Origin: JBHIKY01 sp042139015
GTDB taxonomy: Bacteria > Bacillota > Bacilli > Bacillales > Marinococcaceae
Direction: 5' to 3'
Length of the DNA: 64,000 nt
NCBI RefSeq assembly: GCF_042139015.1
Contig: NZ_JBHIKY010000010.1
Coordinates: 72,621 to 136,620, forward strand
Made by a program: the position numbers and the translations under genes. A model generated the notes under the pieces. That model was not told where the DNA came from and ran no database searches. It saw nothing but the letters and a program-made list of their open reading frames with translations. Of this stretch, positions 17,421 to 26,963 are shown piece after piece. Every line of letters begins with the position of its first letter. The stretch's first letter is position 1.

Positions 17421-18470
17421 TTGTTTATAAAAAAATCTATGGTTAAATGGGCAAGTGTTTTAATGATTAGTACAGTACTCGCAGCATGCCAGGACTCTGA
17501 AACAGAACAAGATGCTGCTGAGGATGGACAAGATCAAACTGCTGACAGCGGTGGTGAAGAAGAGAATAGTCATGATCATGAGGAGGAGGAGCACGATCAT
17601 GAGCACAGCAATGGTAATGATCATGACGCTCCGGAAGATATTGATATCCAAGGGCTGGCGGATCATTATCATACAGGGGACACAGTGAACCTTACAGCTG
17701 AATTAAATGAAGAAACTGATAATGACCATTGGCACTGGTACATAAGAGATAATGAAGATGACGAATGGGAGACGGTACCAGATCAGGAGAATAGTGAGTT
17801 TACTGGAGAAGCATCAATAGACGGGCAGGAAATTAAAGCGGTTCTTTTTGGAGATGATCATGAAGCTTATGCTCAATCATCCCCTGCAAAAATTGTGATT
17901 GATGATCATGGTCATGGAGATGATGAAGACAGCCAACGTATATATGATGGCTATTTTGAAGACGATGAGGTAGAGGATCGGGAATTGTCTGATTGGGAAG
18001 GAGACTGGCAATCGGTCTATCCATATTTACAGGATGGAGACTTGGATGAAGTGTTTAAACAAAAGGCTCAAGATGATGAAGACATGACCGAGGAAGAATA
18101 TAAAGAATACTATGAAGAAGGCTATGAAACAGAAACTGAACGAATCGTTATTGAAGGGAATACGGTCACCTTCTTTGAAAATGGGGAAGAGAGTTCAGGT
18201 GAGTATAAGTATGATGGATACGAAATTCTAACGTATGAAGCCGGTAACAAGGGAGTAAGATATGTATTTGAGTTAACAGAGGATAATGAAGAAATGCCTC
18301 AGTATATTCAGTTTAGTGACCATATCATTTCACCGGAGGAATCGCATCATTTCCACTTATATTGGGGCGATGACCGAAAAGAACTGTTGGAAGAAGTGAC
18401 ACATTGGCCTACTTATTATCCATCTGAGTTAGATTCTGAGGAAATCGTTAATGAGATGACCGCACACTAA
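17421..18470 (+). CDS. ZinT-domain zinc-binding lipoprotein
   Basis: The 349-residue product starts at TTG 17421, spaced from a GAAAGGTG site. It has a signal peptide with lipobox VLAAC, so it is anchored outside the membrane. A His/Asp/Glu-rich linker (HDHEEEEHDHEHSNGNDHD) and a middle beta domain follow, then a ZinT domain from about residue 175 (DGYFEDDEVEDRELSDWEGDWQ-like) ending HFHLYWGDDR. ZinT proteins capture zinc outside the cell and hand it to importers. A Zur box lies directly upstream. The strong acidity agrees with a salt-adapted host. Confidence 0.9.
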   Translation: MFIKKSMVKWASVLMISTVLAACQDSETEQDAAEDGQDQTADSGGEEENSHDHEEEEHDHEHSNGNDHDAPEDIDIQGLADHYHTGDTVNLTAELNEETDNDHWHWYIRDNEDDEWETVPDQENSEFTGEASIDGQEIKAVLFGDDHEAYAQSSPAKIVIDDHGHGDDEDSQRIYDGYFEDDEVEDRELSDWEGDWQSVYPYLQDGDLDEVFKQKAQDDEDMTEEEYKEYYEEGYETETERIVIEGNTVTFFENGEESSGEYKYDGYEILTYEAGNKGVRYVFELTEDNEEMPQYIQFSDHIISPEESHHFHLYWGDDRKELLEEVTHWPTYYPSELDSEEIVNEMTAH

Positions 18471-18494
18471 TTATCTATAATCGTTTATGTCATA

Positions 18495-18578
18495 CAGAGA
18501 GAACATTCACATTCTGTTCTCTCTATTAATTCACCAGGAGAGTCCAAGATTTATAAAAAATCTTGGACTCTCTATTTT
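18495..18578 (+). terminator. two successive terminator hairpins after the ZinT gene
   Basis: The first has arms AGAGAGAACA (18496-18505) and TGTTCTCTCT (18515-18524). The second has arms AGAGTCCAAGATTT and AAATCTTGGACTCT, followed by ATTTTT. The second is the stronger terminator. Confidence 0.8.
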
Positions 18579-18831
18579 TGTAGACTGAAGAAATCTAAAC
18601 TTAGTGGGTGGTAGTTTTTTCAGTAATATCAGTGGCTGAATTACAGAAATACCATGCACCTGATCAGGAATGGAATATTGATCAATCATTACTCAACAAT
18701 TTAAAGAAAACCTGCGTTTTTCTTTAATTCATATTAAATCTGCTGCCCAAACGACACATACTTTAGGAAAACAAGCATATCTATTAAAAAGAACAATTAC
18801 GATTTGTATGTACTGGGAGGGAATACGCAGT
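18579..18831. other. gap before the permease pair
   Basis: A short stretch reads VAELQKYHAPDQEWNIDQS in one frame before a stop. It may be the remnant of a gene, but I do not recognise it. No Zur box is seen here. Confidence 0.3.
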
Positions 18832-19836
18832 ATGCGGTTGATCCATACATATTTAAATGATGTCACCGGACTTATCGTCATTGGACTTGTTATATATTTT
18901 ATTTATTTTAATAATTTACTCGGAGAAACGGTGCTGATGGAGGTGCCGGATTCCTTTCGGCAATTAAATACCATTTTTTTGAGCATTTTAATTGAAGCAA
19001 TTCCTTTTGTTCTTATTGGAGTCGTGATTGCTGGGTTTATTCAAATTTTTATCAGCGAGGAACAAATTCGACGCTGCATTCCTCGAAATAAAGTATTGGC
19101 AGTAGTCATGAGCTGCATTGTGGGAGGTATTTTTCCTGCTTGCGAATGCGGTATTGTACCTATTGTACGGCGTCTCATTCAAAAAGGGGTTCCTATTTAT
19201 GCTGGTATTGGATTTTTATTAACTGGGCCGTTGATCAACCCAATCGTAATTATGTCCACGTACATGGCATTTGGAAATGATTGGAACATTGCAGCTATGC
19301 GAATGGGAATAGGATTTGTTGCCGCGTGTATTATTGCACTGTTAATCAGCTTCTTTTACCGATCCAATCAATTAAAGCAAAAGTTATTATCGGCGCGTTC
19401 TGGCCATTCCCATTCAATAGAAAAGTTAACTTTCTCCAGAAAATTATCAGAAATGCTAAAACATGCCATCGATGAGTTTATTGACCTTGGGAAATATTTA
19501 ATTATCGGAGCGTTTATAGCGGCTTTTCTCCAAACCTATGTATCGGCAGAGTCCCTTTTTATTTTTGGAGAAGGGATTGTTGCCTCAACTATGGTGATGA
19601 TGGGGTTAGCTTATCTGTTAAGTTTATGTTCCGAGGCAGATGCTTTTATTGGTGCTTCATTTCGTAATGTATTTCCAACTTCTTCCATACTCGCTTTTTT
19701 GATTTATGGTCCGATGATTGATTTGAAAAATACGATTATGTTATTAAGTGTGTTTAATGCAAGGTTTGTATTGGTCTTGTTTTTCTTCATAACGATCATC
19801 GTATTTATCAGTGTGCATCTCACTACAATAATATAA
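18832..19836 (+). CDS. permease, UPF0718/YcgR (DUF318) family
   Basis: The 334-residue protein has about eight membrane segments and the family motif PACECGIVPIVRRLIQKGVP followed by LLTGPLINPIVIMSTY. A second half-motif CSEADAFIGASF is present. The start ATG 18832 follows GGGAGGG; the frame also holds an earlier ATG at 18808 whose ribosome site is poor. It is paired with a YcgQ-like gene, as in Bacillus subtilis ycgR-ycgQ. Given the flanking zinc-binding genes, it probably moves a divalent metal, but direction and ion are unknown. Confidence 0.85.
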   Translation: MRLIHTYLNDVTGLIVIGLVIYFIYFNNLLGETVLMEVPDSFRQLNTIFLSILIEAIPFVLIGVVIAGFIQIFISEEQIRRCIPRNKVLAVVMSCIVGGIFPACECGIVPIVRRLIQKGVPIYAGIGFLLTGPLINPIVIMSTYMAFGNDWNIAAMRMGIGFVAACIIALLISFFYRSNQLKQKLLSARSGHSHSIEKLTFSRKLSEMLKHAIDEFIDLGKYLIIGAFIAAFLQTYVSAESLFIFGEGIVASTMVMMGLAYLLSLCSEADAFIGASFRNVFPTSSILAFLIYGPMIDLKNTIMLLSVFNARFVLVLFFFITIIVFISVHLTTII

Positions 19837-19840
19837 GGGG

Positions 19841-20731
19841 TTGATAACGATACATTTTCATTTTCAGCATTTCCTGCGTGCGTTCATATTAGCCTTGTTT
19901 GCTGCTTTCTTTCTAGATTTGCATTATTCAGGGGATATATCAAAATTTGTAAATCCTAAATATTATGCGATGAGTCAAATGGGGGCGGGACTTCTCGTCA
20001 TTCTTACGTTTATTCAACTCTCAAGAGTATGGATAGAAGAAAAACCAGGAGAAGCTTGTTCCACTAATTGTTCTCATGATCACCATCATAGCGTTGATCA
20101 GCACATCTTTAGAAATTCATTTAGTTATTCTATTTTACTGTTTCCGTTAATTGCAGCATTTATCCTCACCCCTAAGGTTTTGGATGCATCTCTCGCAGAT
20201 AACAAAGGGAGTGTGTTATCAGGCAGTGGCAAGTATGAGGAAAATACAGTGCTGGAACAATCGAATACACTTCATGATCAAGAACCACAACCTAATGACA
20301 ATTATTTTATGGCTGAAGAACATGAAGAGAGAATGAATCATTTAAATCAAGCTAACGTAATTGATATGCAGGAGGATATATTTTCTTCTTATTACGAGAG
20401 CATTCGTGCCACTCCATATAATTTTACAGGCAAAAAGATAAAAATTACCGGATTTGTGTACCGAGAGGAAGGACTGTCTTCGAACCAACTTGTCCTAACT
20501 AGGTTTATTATCACTCACTGTGTAGCAGATGCGGTGACGATTGGTTTCTTAACAGAATTTGATGAGGCGGAATCATTTCCATCCGATACATGGTTGGAGT
20601 TGGAAGGAACGCTTGCTGTCGTTCCCTATAATGGAAGTGATCTCCCGGTCATCAAAGCGGAGCGGGGGAAGGTCATCTCAGAACCATCTGATCCGTATAT
20701 ATATCCTGCACTCAAAAAATTAACAGATTAA
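19841..20731 (+). CDS. TIGR03943/YcgQ-type membrane protein
   Basis: The 296-residue protein has N-terminal hydrophobic segments with a short His-rich loop (CSHDHHHSVDQH) and a soluble C-terminal domain containing the family stretch GKKIKITGFVYREEG and FIITHCVADAVTIGF. It follows the permease by four bases and should form a two-part transporter with it. The TTG at 19841 sits right against the AAGGGG site, so the true start may lie a few codons further in. Confidence 0.8.
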   Translation: MITIHFHFQHFLRAFILALFAAFFLDLHYSGDISKFVNPKYYAMSQMGAGLLVILTFIQLSRVWIEEKPGEACSTNCSHDHHHSVDQHIFRNSFSYSILLFPLIAAFILTPKVLDASLADNKGSVLSGSGKYEENTVLEQSNTLHDQEPQPNDNYFMAEEHEERMNHLNQANVIDMQEDIFSSYYESIRATPYNFTGKKIKITGFVYREEGLSSNQLVLTRFIITHCVADAVTIGFLTEFDEAESFPSDTWLELEGTLAVVPYNGSDLPVIKAERGKVISEPSDPYIYPALKKLTD

Positions 20732-20842
20732 CTACATCATCCATCGCATAATAAAGAACCAATAAATGGATAGTTCTCCCCTCAATAGGTTGGGTTGAAT
20801 CGTACTATTAATGGGAATGAATAATGTAAAGGAGGGATTAGT

Positions 20843-21187
20843 TTGAAACAAACTAACCATCAAGTACATGAAGATCATTCTCATGAACACAGTATCGCAT
20901 GTGGGCATACCAAAATTCGACACAATGATCACATTGATTACGTCCATAATGGTCATCTGCACCATAAGCATGAAGATCATTGGGATGAGTGCACAATTCC
21001 AGTGACAGATATAAATCCAGAAGAGTGCAAACCAGTGTCTTGCGGGTGTTCTCATACAGAAGAATGCGGCCATGAAATGGTGCCGCATGGAGACCATATG
21101 GATTATTTAGTGAACGGGAGATTACATCATGTTCATGATAACCATTGTGATGATCATGGACCGGTGGAAATAGTCACTTTGATTTAA
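20843..21187 (+). CDS. His/Asp/Cys-rich two-repeat metal-binding protein
   Basis: The 114-residue soluble protein begins at TTG 20843 behind AAAGGAGGG. It contains two copies of a roughly 30-residue unit: the first reads CGHTKIRHNDHIDYVHNG then LHHKHEDHWDEC, the second CGHEMVPHGDHMDYLVNG then LHHVHDNHCDDH. With about 25 His and several Cys it must bind metal, probably zinc. Its place right after the YcgR/YcgQ pair points to a cytosolic zinc store or chaperone for that system. A decayed second copy lies at 54880-55146. Confidence 0.75.
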   Translation: MKQTNHQVHEDHSHEHSIACGHTKIRHNDHIDYVHNGHLHHKHEDHWDECTIPVTDINPEECKPVSCGCSHTEECGHEMVPHGDHMDYLVNGRLHHVHDNHCDDHGPVEIVTLI

Positions 21188-21448
21188 AAATCGAGTAGGA
21201 GGGGGTGATTAACCCCCGACCTCTCACACCAAGTATAATGTAGATCATTGGAGGGATAAAAGGCCTTTGTTTTAGGCAATGATGACTTAAAATGGGAATT
21301 GCTGCAAGCTGGGGTAGAAATAACAGACGGTGCTTCCACATCTCAATTGCATCTGTGTGTTCTGCTAACCCAGCTAATGTTTTAGGATGAGGTTTTTTGT
21401 AAATAAAAGGATAGTCTTTTTCGTCAAATTCCTCTTGTGGGTTAAAAG

Positions 21449-22068
21449 TGTAGACGTCAAGTTGAATTTTACACTTTTTGCTCGTTTCCTTTTTACACTT
21501 CTTCTGAAAAAATGCTCTTTCGGTTTTTCATCCGATAACTTTCCTCTTCTTCGTCTCCATGGATCACCTCTACCCGATGAAGTAAACGGTCTAAAATTGC
21601 TGTGGTGATTCCTTGGTCTCCGATTAAATTGCCCCATTCATCTGGACTCTTATTTGATGTCAGGATAATCGAACTTCGTTCGTATAAATGATTATTCAAA
21701 TGAAAGAATAGGTTAGCTTCTCTTTGATCCATAGCCATATACATTAAATCATCAATGAGCACCAGGTCGGCATTTCTGATTCTTTTCAGCTGCACTTTAG
21801 ATTTGTTCAGGTATTCTTCTGATTTTAGAAGCTGCACAAGTTAGCCCATTGTGGCGAAATAAACATTGAACCCTTTGTAAACAGCCTCGAGTCCAAGCCC
21901 AATTGCGATATATGTTATTCCGATGCCAGGAGGACCTAAAAGAATGAGATTGTACTGTTGCTCCAGCCAACTTAATTTAATAGGGCTCCGCTTGAAAGAG
22001 ATAGATTCACCGTTAAAATATAAAAAAGCGTTTACATAAAAGGTGAAATCATGTAAGATATAAAACAA
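21449..22068 (-). pseudogene. IS21-family IstB ATPase remnant with element end
   Basis: Two adjacent same-frame stretches join into an IstB helper: NLILLGPPGIGITYIAIGLG, then after an in-frame TAA (21841-21843) LVQLLKSEEYLNKSKVQLKR, LVLIDDLMYMAMDQREANLF and TAILDRLLHRVEVIHG. The Walker A lysine has become Ile (GPPGIGIT instead of GKT), so the protein is dead as well as interrupted. The end at 21449-21505 carries TTTTACACTT-type subterminal repeats usual for IS21. No IstA is present. Confidence 0.85.
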
Positions 22069-22073
22069 TTAGT

Positions 22074-22099
22074 TGTATACGTTGTATACAACGTATACA
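22074..22099 (+). promoter_or_regulatory. 26-bp perfect palindrome, probable GntR operator
   Basis: The half TGTATACGTTGTA is repeated exactly as its reverse complement. It ends 35 bases before the GntR gene start, the usual place for an autoregulatory FadR-family operator controlling the sugar-acid operon. Confidence 0.75.
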
Positions 22100-22134
22100 T
22101 CATAAAATATAAACAGTTTATACGGAGGTGAAAA

Positions 22135-22839
22135 ATGCGTTTTCCAATTGAACGAATGAACTCTTCTTCAAAGGGGGAAGAAATAGCTGATTTAATGCGC
22201 TTTGAGATTATTTCTGGGAGTTTAAAACCAGGCAGCACAGTTTCAGAGAATTCAATTGCCAGCCAGTATCAAAGCAGTCGCTCTCCTTCCAGAGAAGCTA
22301 TGCGGATTTTACAAAATGAAGGACTGATTACTTTAAAAAGGCTTGGAGCAGAAGTGATTGGCTTATCTCAGAAGGATATTGAAGAACTAAATGATATACG
22401 ATTTATGCTCGAAAGGTTTGCGATGATTGAATGTGCCAAGAAAAAAGACAACTCACTTATCGCATTTTTAGAATTCACAGTTGAAAAAATGAAAATTGCA
22501 ATTGATCAAAAGAATGCCGAGGAGCTTTCCTTCTTAGATATTGCCTTTCATGAAGCCATCATCAAAGCCAGCGAGCATAACCGAATTATTCATATATGGA
22601 AGAGCATTGAGAAGCTGATTATTACAGCCTTATTAATGGCGACGGAAAAAAGGTTCTCTTCAGATGAACAAGGTTATCAAGAATTCCTTGTTCAAAAGCA
22701 TTTAGAAATAGTAGAAGCCATCCTGGAAGAAGATGCCGGATTAATAGAACATCATCTAAAGACCCACTTTATTGATACGAGAAAAACAGTGAGTGAAAGT
22801 GTTTTTACAAATAATGGAGTGGTTAAAAAGGAGAAGTAG
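22135..22839 (+). CDS. GntR family regulator with FCD domain
   Basis: The 234-residue protein has a winged helix-turn-helix (residues 10-75, VSENSIASQYQSSRSPSREAMRILQNEGLI-like) and an all-helical FCD ligand domain with the metal/ligand residues D-x3-H (DIAFHEAII), and later histidines (VQKHLEIVEAI, EHHLKTHF). It is the first gene of an eight-gene operon, two bases before the dehydrogenase gene. It probably senses the sugar acid imported by the TRAP system. Confidence 0.9.
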   Translation: MRFPIERMNSSSKGEEIADLMRFEIISGSLKPGSTVSENSIASQYQSSRSPSREAMRILQNEGLITLKRLGAEVIGLSQKDIEELNDIRFMLERFAMIECAKKKDNSLIAFLEFTVEKMKIAIDQKNAEELSFLDIAFHEAIIKASEHNRIIHIWKSIEKLIITALLMATEKRFSSDEQGYQEFLVQKHLEIVEAILEEDAGLIEHHLKTHFIDTRKTVSESVFTNNGVVKKEK

Positions 22840-22841
22840 TA

Positions 22842-23852
22842 ATGAAAGCAGGAGTGTATAGAGGAGAGAAAACAGTAGAAGTCAGTCAACTACCAGAGCC
22901 TACACATAAAGAAAATGAAGCTCTCATTAAAGTCTCTTATGCGGGAATCTGCGGGACAGATATGATGATTTACTCTGGCCTGCACCCTAGAGTGCTTCCT
23001 CCGCTGGTCATGGGGCATGAATTTTCAGGGGTTATCGATAAAATTAATGATAACGCTCATTTAAAGCCAGGTGATCGAGTAGCAATCAATCCATTAATTT
23101 CTTGCGGGGAGTGCTACGCATGTAAAAATGGTCAGAATCATATTTGCTCGAATCTGCGGTATTTAGGAATAGATAAGAATGGGGGATTTGCCCAGTATGT
23201 AAAGGTTCCGGTGGATAACCTGTATGTATTGAGTCCGTCTATATCCAATGAGAAAGGTGCTCTGACAGAACCGCTGGCAGTTGCTATTCATACTATCAGA
23301 AAATCCAGTCTTCGCTTTGGCGATGTAGTAGTTATACTAGGCGCAGGACCGATTGGAATATTAATAGGGTTGCTTGCTCAGAAAGCGGGAGCGTCAAGAG
23401 TAATCATTTCGGATATTAGTGAGCATCGGTTAAAGGTTGCAGAAGAACATGGGATGACAACCATAAATGCGCAAAATGAAAATATAGTGGACACGACTAA
23501 GAAGGTAACGAATGGCGTGGGAGCGGATGTAGTGTTTGAAGTAGCCGGCACGCAGAGTACGGCTGATCAAATGATAGAGGCGATTAAACCGCAGGGAGAA
23601 ATATTATTAGTAAGTGTCTTCAAAAACCCTCCAAAAATGAATTTAGCGCAAATGCACTTTAGAGAAATATCTTTGAAAACGACCCGTTGTTTTGAAGGAG
23701 ATGACTTTCAAAAAGCGCTGAAAGTATTAGAACAAAATGAAATTGATGTAACCAGTATTATTTCTCATACTTTATCGATTGATAAATTTGAGGAAGGATT
23801 TCAATTAATGAAGGACACGAATGTATCGATGAAAGTTTTATTTCAATTTTAA
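22842..23852 (+). CDS. zinc-dependent medium-chain alcohol/polyol dehydrogenase
   Basis: The 336-residue protein has the zinc-enzyme pattern: catalytic C in AGICGTDMMIY, GHEFSG, and four structural Cys (CGECYACKNGQNHIC). The NAD fold is seen at VVILGAGPIGILIG. Relatives oxidise sorbitol, threonine, L-idonate or galactonate-type compounds. In this operon it likely oxidises a hydroxyl of a hexonate or related sugar acid. Confidence 0.88.
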   Translation: MKAGVYRGEKTVEVSQLPEPTHKENEALIKVSYAGICGTDMMIYSGLHPRVLPPLVMGHEFSGVIDKINDNAHLKPGDRVAINPLISCGECYACKNGQNHICSNLRYLGIDKNGGFAQYVKVPVDNLYVLSPSISNEKGALTEPLAVAIHTIRKSSLRFGDVVVILGAGPIGILIGLLAQKAGASRVIISDISEHRLKVAEEHGMTTINAQNENIVDTTKKVTNGVGADVVFEVAGTQSTADQMIEAIKPQGEILLVSVFKNPPKMNLAQMHFREISLKTTRCFEGDDFQKALKVLEQNEIDVTSIISHTLSIDKFEEGFQLMKDTNVSMKVLFQF

Positions 23853-23868
23853 AAGAGGGAGTAGATCA

Positions 23869-24624
23869 ATGTTTCGTACAAATGAATTAGAAAATAAGGT
23901 AGCTGTTGTAACGGGAACCACCAGGGGAATTGGAAAAGCCATCGCTTTAGGATTAGCAGAAGCTGGAGCGTCTCTCGCGTTAATTCAACGATCTGAAAAC
24001 GATGAGACAAAGAGAGAAGTAGAACAATATGGCGTACCTTGTAAGATATTTAATTGTGATTTAAGTAAGCCGGAAGAGGTAAGAGAAGTAATTCCTAAGG
24101 TAGTTGAAAAGTTTGGTACAGTAGATATCTTAGTAAACAATGCGGGAGTGCAGAGAAGACACCCCGCGGTGGAATTTCCCGAAAGTGATTGGGATGAAGT
24201 GCTCAATATTAATCTAAAAGCCGTTTGGATTCTTTGCCAGGAAGCAGGAAAAGTAATGACCGCTAAAAACAGCGGAAAAATAATTAATATTGCGTCTTTA
24301 GTATCTTTCCAGGGTGGCATTACGGTTCCTGCATACACCTCTGCTAAAGGAGCTGTCGGCCAATTAACCAAAGCGTTAGCAAATGAATGGTCTTCAAAGG
24401 GTGTGAACGTAAACGCTATTGTTCCCGGCTACATTGCGACAGATATGAATGATGCTCTTATTAATGACCCCGTTAGGAGCCGTCAGATTTTAGAGAGAAT
24501 TCCAGCAGATCGATGGGGGGCGCCGGAGGATTTTATCGGCCCGGCATTATTTTTAGCATCTTCCGCTTCAGAGTATGTTCATGGTCACCTTTTAGCTGTA
24601 GATGGGGGATGGTTAGGTAGATAA
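23869..24624 (+). CDS. SDR oxidoreductase, KduD/gluconate 5-dehydrogenase-like
   Basis: The 251-residue protein has TGTTRGIGKAIALGLAEAG for cofactor, NNAGVQRR, catalytic S in INIASLVSFQGG and YTSAKGA for Tyr-Lys. The opening and the end (HLLAVDGGWLGR) match 2-deoxy-D-gluconate 3-dehydrogenase (KduD) style enzymes. It acts on keto-sugar acids in the same operon as the dehydratase; the exact position oxidised is unknown. Confidence 0.88.
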   Translation: MFRTNELENKVAVVTGTTRGIGKAIALGLAEAGASLALIQRSENDETKREVEQYGVPCKIFNCDLSKPEEVREVIPKVVEKFGTVDILVNNAGVQRRHPAVEFPESDWDEVLNINLKAVWILCQEAGKVMTAKNSGKIINIASLVSFQGGITVPAYTSAKGAVGQLTKALANEWSSKGVNVNAIVPGYIATDMNDALINDPVRSRQILERIPADRWGAPEDFIGPALFLASSASEYVHGHLLAVDGGWLGR

Positions 24625-24650
24625 AAAGGAAGAAAGGAAGGGGCTGAACA

Positions 24651-25904
24651 ATGAGTAAATTGATAATTGAAGATGTGGAAGTTTTTTTGACGGCACCAAA
24701 TAATATAGATTTGGTGGTAGTGCGGATTAAAACAAATAAAGAAGGCTTAACCGGTCTCGGTTGTGCTACCTTTACACAGCGGATTTATGCAGTAAAACAT
24801 GCCATTGAAGACTATCTAAAACCATTTCTTCTTGGGAAGGATCCTGCAGATATTGAGGATTTATGGCAGACGATGAATGTAAGCGGTTACTGGAGAAATG
24901 GCCCGGTGATGAATAACGCTTTGTCAGGAATAGATATGGCTTTATGGGATATAAAAGGGAAGCTGGCAGATATGCCTGTGTATGATTTATTAGGCGGGAA
25001 ATCACGAGACGGAATCGCTTTATACTGTCACACGGATGGGGCCACGAAAGAAGAAGTAGAAGAAAGTGTTAAATCGGCGATGGAAGAGGGATATCAATAC
25101 GTCCGCTGCCAATTAGGCATGTACGGAGGGGCCGGCACAGAGGATACGGGTTTGATTACAACAAAAATGAAACGAGCCGAAGGATTACTTACGAAACATC
25201 CTCCTGAAAACCGCCGGGATGGCCAGTACTTCGATGCGGATGCTTATTTGAAAAGCGTGGACGAATTATTTGATCATTTACGGAGGACGATAGAACCTCA
25301 CATGGAGTTCATTCACGATATTCATGAAAGAGTCCCAGCTATAGAAGCGATTAAATTAGCTAAAAAACTTGAAAAATATGATTTGTTTTATCTTGAAGAC
25401 CCCTTTTCTCCAGAACAGCTGGAATGGTTAAAGATGCTTAGAGAGCAGAGCAGCACCCCCATTGCATTTGGAGAATTATTTTCGCATCCGAACGACTGGA
25501 AAGCACTTATTGCTAATCAGCAGATAGATTTTATCAGAGCTCACGTCAGTGCTATTGGCGGAATAACTCCTGCCAGAAAATTGGCAATTTTTGGTGAATT
25601 ATTTGGGGTCAGAACCGCCTGGCACGGTCCAGGAGATCTATCGCCAATAGGAGTGGCAGCGAATCTGCATTTAGATTATTGCAGTAATAATTTTGGGATA
25701 CAGGAATGGACTCCCATGAACGAAGCTTTAAAGGAAGTCTTTCCAGGCGGTCCCGAAATTAAAAATGGTTATGCTTATTTAAGCGATATCCCTGGCCTTG
25801 GCCTGGACTTCCGAGAAGATGAAGCGGAAAAATATCCTCCCCATGGAAAACTGCCGGAATGGACATTGGCACGAATAGTTGATGGTACGTCTGTTAAACC
25901 TTGA
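24651..25904 (+). CDS. ManD-type sugar-acid dehydratase (enolase superfamily)
   Basis: The 417-residue protein shows all usual ManD-family catalytic positions: D-x-H in FIHDIHERVPA, E in LEDPFSPEQ, E in AFGELFSHP, H in TAWHGPGDLSP and E in IQEWTPMN. The family removes water from D-mannonate, D-gluconate or related acids to give 2-keto-3-deoxy acids; some members have low activity. The operon position between sugar dehydrogenases and a TRAP importer supports sugar-acid use. Confidence 0.88.
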   Translation: MSKLIIEDVEVFLTAPNNIDLVVVRIKTNKEGLTGLGCATFTQRIYAVKHAIEDYLKPFLLGKDPADIEDLWQTMNVSGYWRNGPVMNNALSGIDMALWDIKGKLADMPVYDLLGGKSRDGIALYCHTDGATKEEVEESVKSAMEEGYQYVRCQLGMYGGAGTEDTGLITTKMKRAEGLLTKHPPENRRDGQYFDADAYLKSVDELFDHLRRTIEPHMEFIHDIHERVPAIEAIKLAKKLEKYDLFYLEDPFSPEQLEWLKMLREQSSTPIAFGELFSHPNDWKALIANQQIDFIRAHVSAIGGITPARKLAIFGELFGVRTAWHGPGDLSPIGVAANLHLDYCSNNFGIQEWTPMNEALKEVFPGGPEIKNGYAYLSDIPGLGLDFREDEAEKYPPHGKLPEWTLARIVDGTSVKP

Positions 25905-25937
25905 TATAACAACTTAAAAACTAAGGGGTTGTGAAGA

Positions 25938-26963
25938 ATGAAAAGCATGAAAACTTTTGGTGTATTTATTCTCATAATGAGTGGTCTTATGTTCATTGCT
26001 GCCTGCGGTTCCAATGATTCTTCAGATAATGATACAGAGGGGGCGGAATCCTCCGGGGACGCTGAATATACTCTGCGTGTAGGTATTACTCAGAATGATC
26101 AAAATGCTGAGTATGAGGGCATAGAGCAATTTAAAGAAAGAGTAGAAGAAAGAACGGATGGTGCTATTAAAATTGAAACCTATCATAGTGATCAGCTGGC
26201 CAGTGTTCCTGATTTAATTGAGCAGGCTTCTACAGGAAACAGTGTAGGAACTATCACGGACGCTGGTCAGATTGGAGATTTGAAGAATGAATTTTATGTC
26301 CTGCAATCTCCATATATGTTTCAAAATAATGAGCAGATCGATAAATTCTTAGAATCAGATCTCTATCAAGAATGGGTGGATGACTTCTCAGCGCAGGGCT
26401 TACAAATTCTTTCATTCAATTGGAAGCTGGGAGAACGTAATCTAGCAACGACGAATAAAATTGAGACCATCGAAGATGTGAAGGGAAATGTCATCCGAAC
26501 AAACGGGTCTCAGATTGTGGATGAAACAATTTCTTCCATGGGAGGGTCGCCAAGTGGGATGCCTTGGACAGAAGCCTATCCAGGATTAGAACAGGGAGTA
26601 ATAGACGGAGTAGAAGCTCATAACCTTGCGATTTATGAGTCCAGTCTTCATGAAGTAATCAATCACATTGCTAGAACAAATCATTTTCAATTGGTATCAG
26701 GATTGGTTGCCAGCGCAGATTGGTTTAACGGGCTGCCTGAGGAGTTTCAAGAAATAGTGATAGAAGAAGCGCAAGCTGCTGGAGACACAGCGGCTGAAAT
26801 AGCAGCAGAGAAATCTGCTGAATATGAAGAATTAATGATAGAAGAGGGCGTTGAGTTTCATGATGTGGATCAGGAAGAATTCAGAAAGATGACTCAGAAA
26901 GCTTACGAGTCTGTGGGATTGGAAGAAGCTCGAAAGCAAGTGAATGAAGTGATTCAAGAATGA
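25938..26963 (+). CDS. dctP: TRAP transporter substrate-binding lipoprotein (DctP)
   Basis: The 341-residue protein has a signal peptide with lipobox IAAC, an acidic linker, and a DctP core (TLRVGITQNDQNAEYEGIEQFKERV-like start, and the GSPSGMPWTEAYPGLEQGVIDGVE substrate-arginine region). It captures an organic or sugar acid outside the cell for the DctQM proteins encoded next. Lipid anchoring is expected in a Gram-positive host. Confidence 0.92.
   Translation: MKSMKTFGVFILIMSGLMFIAACGSNDSSDNDTEGAESSGDAEYTLRVGITQNDQNAEYEGIEQFKERVEERTDGAIKIETYHSDQLASVPDLIEQASTGNSVGTITDAGQIGDLKNEFYVLQSPYMFQNNEQIDKFLESDLYQEWVDDFSAQGLQILSFNWKLGERNLATTNKIETIEDVKGNVIRTNGSQIVDETISSMGGSPSGMPWTEAYPGLEQGVIDGVEAHNLAIYESSLHEVINHIARTNHFQLVSGLVASADWFNGLPEEFQEIVIEEAQAAGDTAAEIAAEKSAEYEELMIEEGVEFHDVDQEEFRKMTQKAYESVGLEEARKQVNEVIQE

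Noticed and set aside
17460..17672. Minus-strand frame opposite the ZinT N-terminus
   Set aside because: Caused by repeated GAT/CAT codons of the acidic His-rich linker.
20732..21097. Minus-strand open frame opposite the His-rich gene
   Set aside because: Its Met/Ile/Phe-rich product is only the mirror of His/Asp codons on the other strand; no ribosome site.
21200..21217. GGGGGT/ACCCCC hairpin after the His-rich gene, considered as a group II intron piece
   Set aside because: Only a short similarity to intron-flanking sequence; no maturase or domain V seen. It could simply be a terminator without a T run.
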